From Strongylocentrotus purpuratus (lineage: Eukaryota > Echinodermata > Echinoidea > Camarodonta > Strongylocentrotidae), in assembly GCF_000002235.5 (NCBI RefSeq), contig NW_022145605.1, positions 35,370,579 through 35,434,578 of the forward strand: a stretch of 64,000 nt of DNA, in the 5' to 3' direction. Position numbers and translations under genes: made by a program. Below the pieces are notes generated by a model. The model searched no databases. It was not told the DNA's origin and saw nothing but the letters and a program-made list of their open reading frames with translations. Shown here piece after piece: positions 63,550-64,000 of this stretch. Positions within the stretch are counted from its first letter, which is position 1. Each line of letters starts with the position of its first letter.

Positions 63550-64000
63550 ATCCTGTATTAACCGAATTCTTATAACTTCAGCTCTATATAGGCCAAGCGC
63601 TATCTACCTAACCCTTACCCAGACTTTATGCCTATATACCTTAGCTGAAACCCAAGTTGTAACTCGAACCAAAACCCTCTCTTTGACGAGGCCCTGGGCT
63701 TACATATCGCCGGAATCCCAGGAATACATCTCCCTCAACTATCTGGCAAATTAATTGATGCTACATGTATTCATAATTCACACAAGTGTCATCAGTGGTG
63801 GGTGGTGGGGGCTGTGGGGGGGGGGGGGGGTGGCTCAAATATATCGCAAGGCAAATGTAGAAATTTAATGTAATGCAAGAACCCCCCAAGCCTAGCTCCC
63901 CCCTCCCCCTCCCAAATAAAATAAATTATTATTCTAGAACCACTCCTGTGCATCATCAGTCTTTCCATTTATCCATGACTTATTCATTCTGATCATAATT

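Larger units (their letters stand above)
58861..64000. other. Right-end intergenic region, repeats and homopolymer C/G tracts
   Basis: No gene supported. It holds the hAT-like element (59651-60052), an inverted-repeat element (62991-63219), a SINE (63360-63549) and many poly-C/poly-G tracts (about 60682, 61815, 62046, 62788, 63815). The short open frames in it do not resemble known families. Confidence 0.6.

Overview
This is a eukaryotic (animal) window: AT-rich, with three conserved protein genes whose exons have canonical GT/AG boundaries and sit in long introns full of interspersed repeats. Protein similarity to vertebrate orthologues, recalled from memory and not searched, is strong but not vertebrate-like. 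The mix of small palindromic MITEs, tRNA-headed SINEs, 'GTAAAGCGCTT...(ATT)n' repeat tails and poly-C/poly-G tracts suggests a marine invertebrate deuterostome, most likely an echinoderm such as a sea urchin. The species assignment is inference.

Layout: (1) 60-25864, plus strand: the last 29 coding exons (1013 codons plus stop) of the orthologue of human KIAA0100/BLTP2 (fly hobbit, yeast Fmp27), a bridge-like lipid-transfer protein; its 5' part lies off the left edge. (2) 25865-30387: BLTP2 3' UTR and the tail-to-tail intergenic gap. (3) 30388-43933, minus strand: a complete 14-exon, 385-residue beta-ureidopropionase (UPB1), with the Glu-Lys-Cys nitrilase triad visible. (4) 43934-50667: divergent intergenic region with repeats and probably promoters. 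(5) 50668-52551, plus strand: an intronless 627-codon orthologue of human KIAA2013, a two-pass membrane protein of unknown function. (6) 52552-64000: repeats and simple sequence, with no gene that I can support. The three genes do not form an obvious pathway: lipid transfer at ER-plasma membrane contacts, pyrimidine/beta-alanine catabolism, and an uncharacterised membrane protein.

The most unusual signal is that tandem duplications repeatedly straddle splice junctions: BLTP2 exon 2 acceptor (3 x 89 bp), exon 6 acceptor (decayed copy), exon 12 donor (2 x 75 bp, in frame), exon 19 acceptor (copy about 199 bp upstream), UPB1 exon 2 donor (5 x 56 bp) and UPB1 exon 13 acceptor (about 338 bp). Each creates extra competing splice sites, the kind of raw material proposed for alternative splicing and intron gain.

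The second theme is well-delimited non-autonomous DNA transposons. They include a 1695-bp hAT-like fold-back element with a perfect 8-bp target duplication, a 656-bp mariner-like MITE, a family of TA-flanked palindromes, an element with poly-C tracts inside its terminal inverted repeats and an 8-bp target duplication, a pair of elements with 6-bp duplications, and a 1.25-kb insertion whose empty site survives in an adjacent tandem copy. Exon numbers for BLTP2 count from the first exon in the window.
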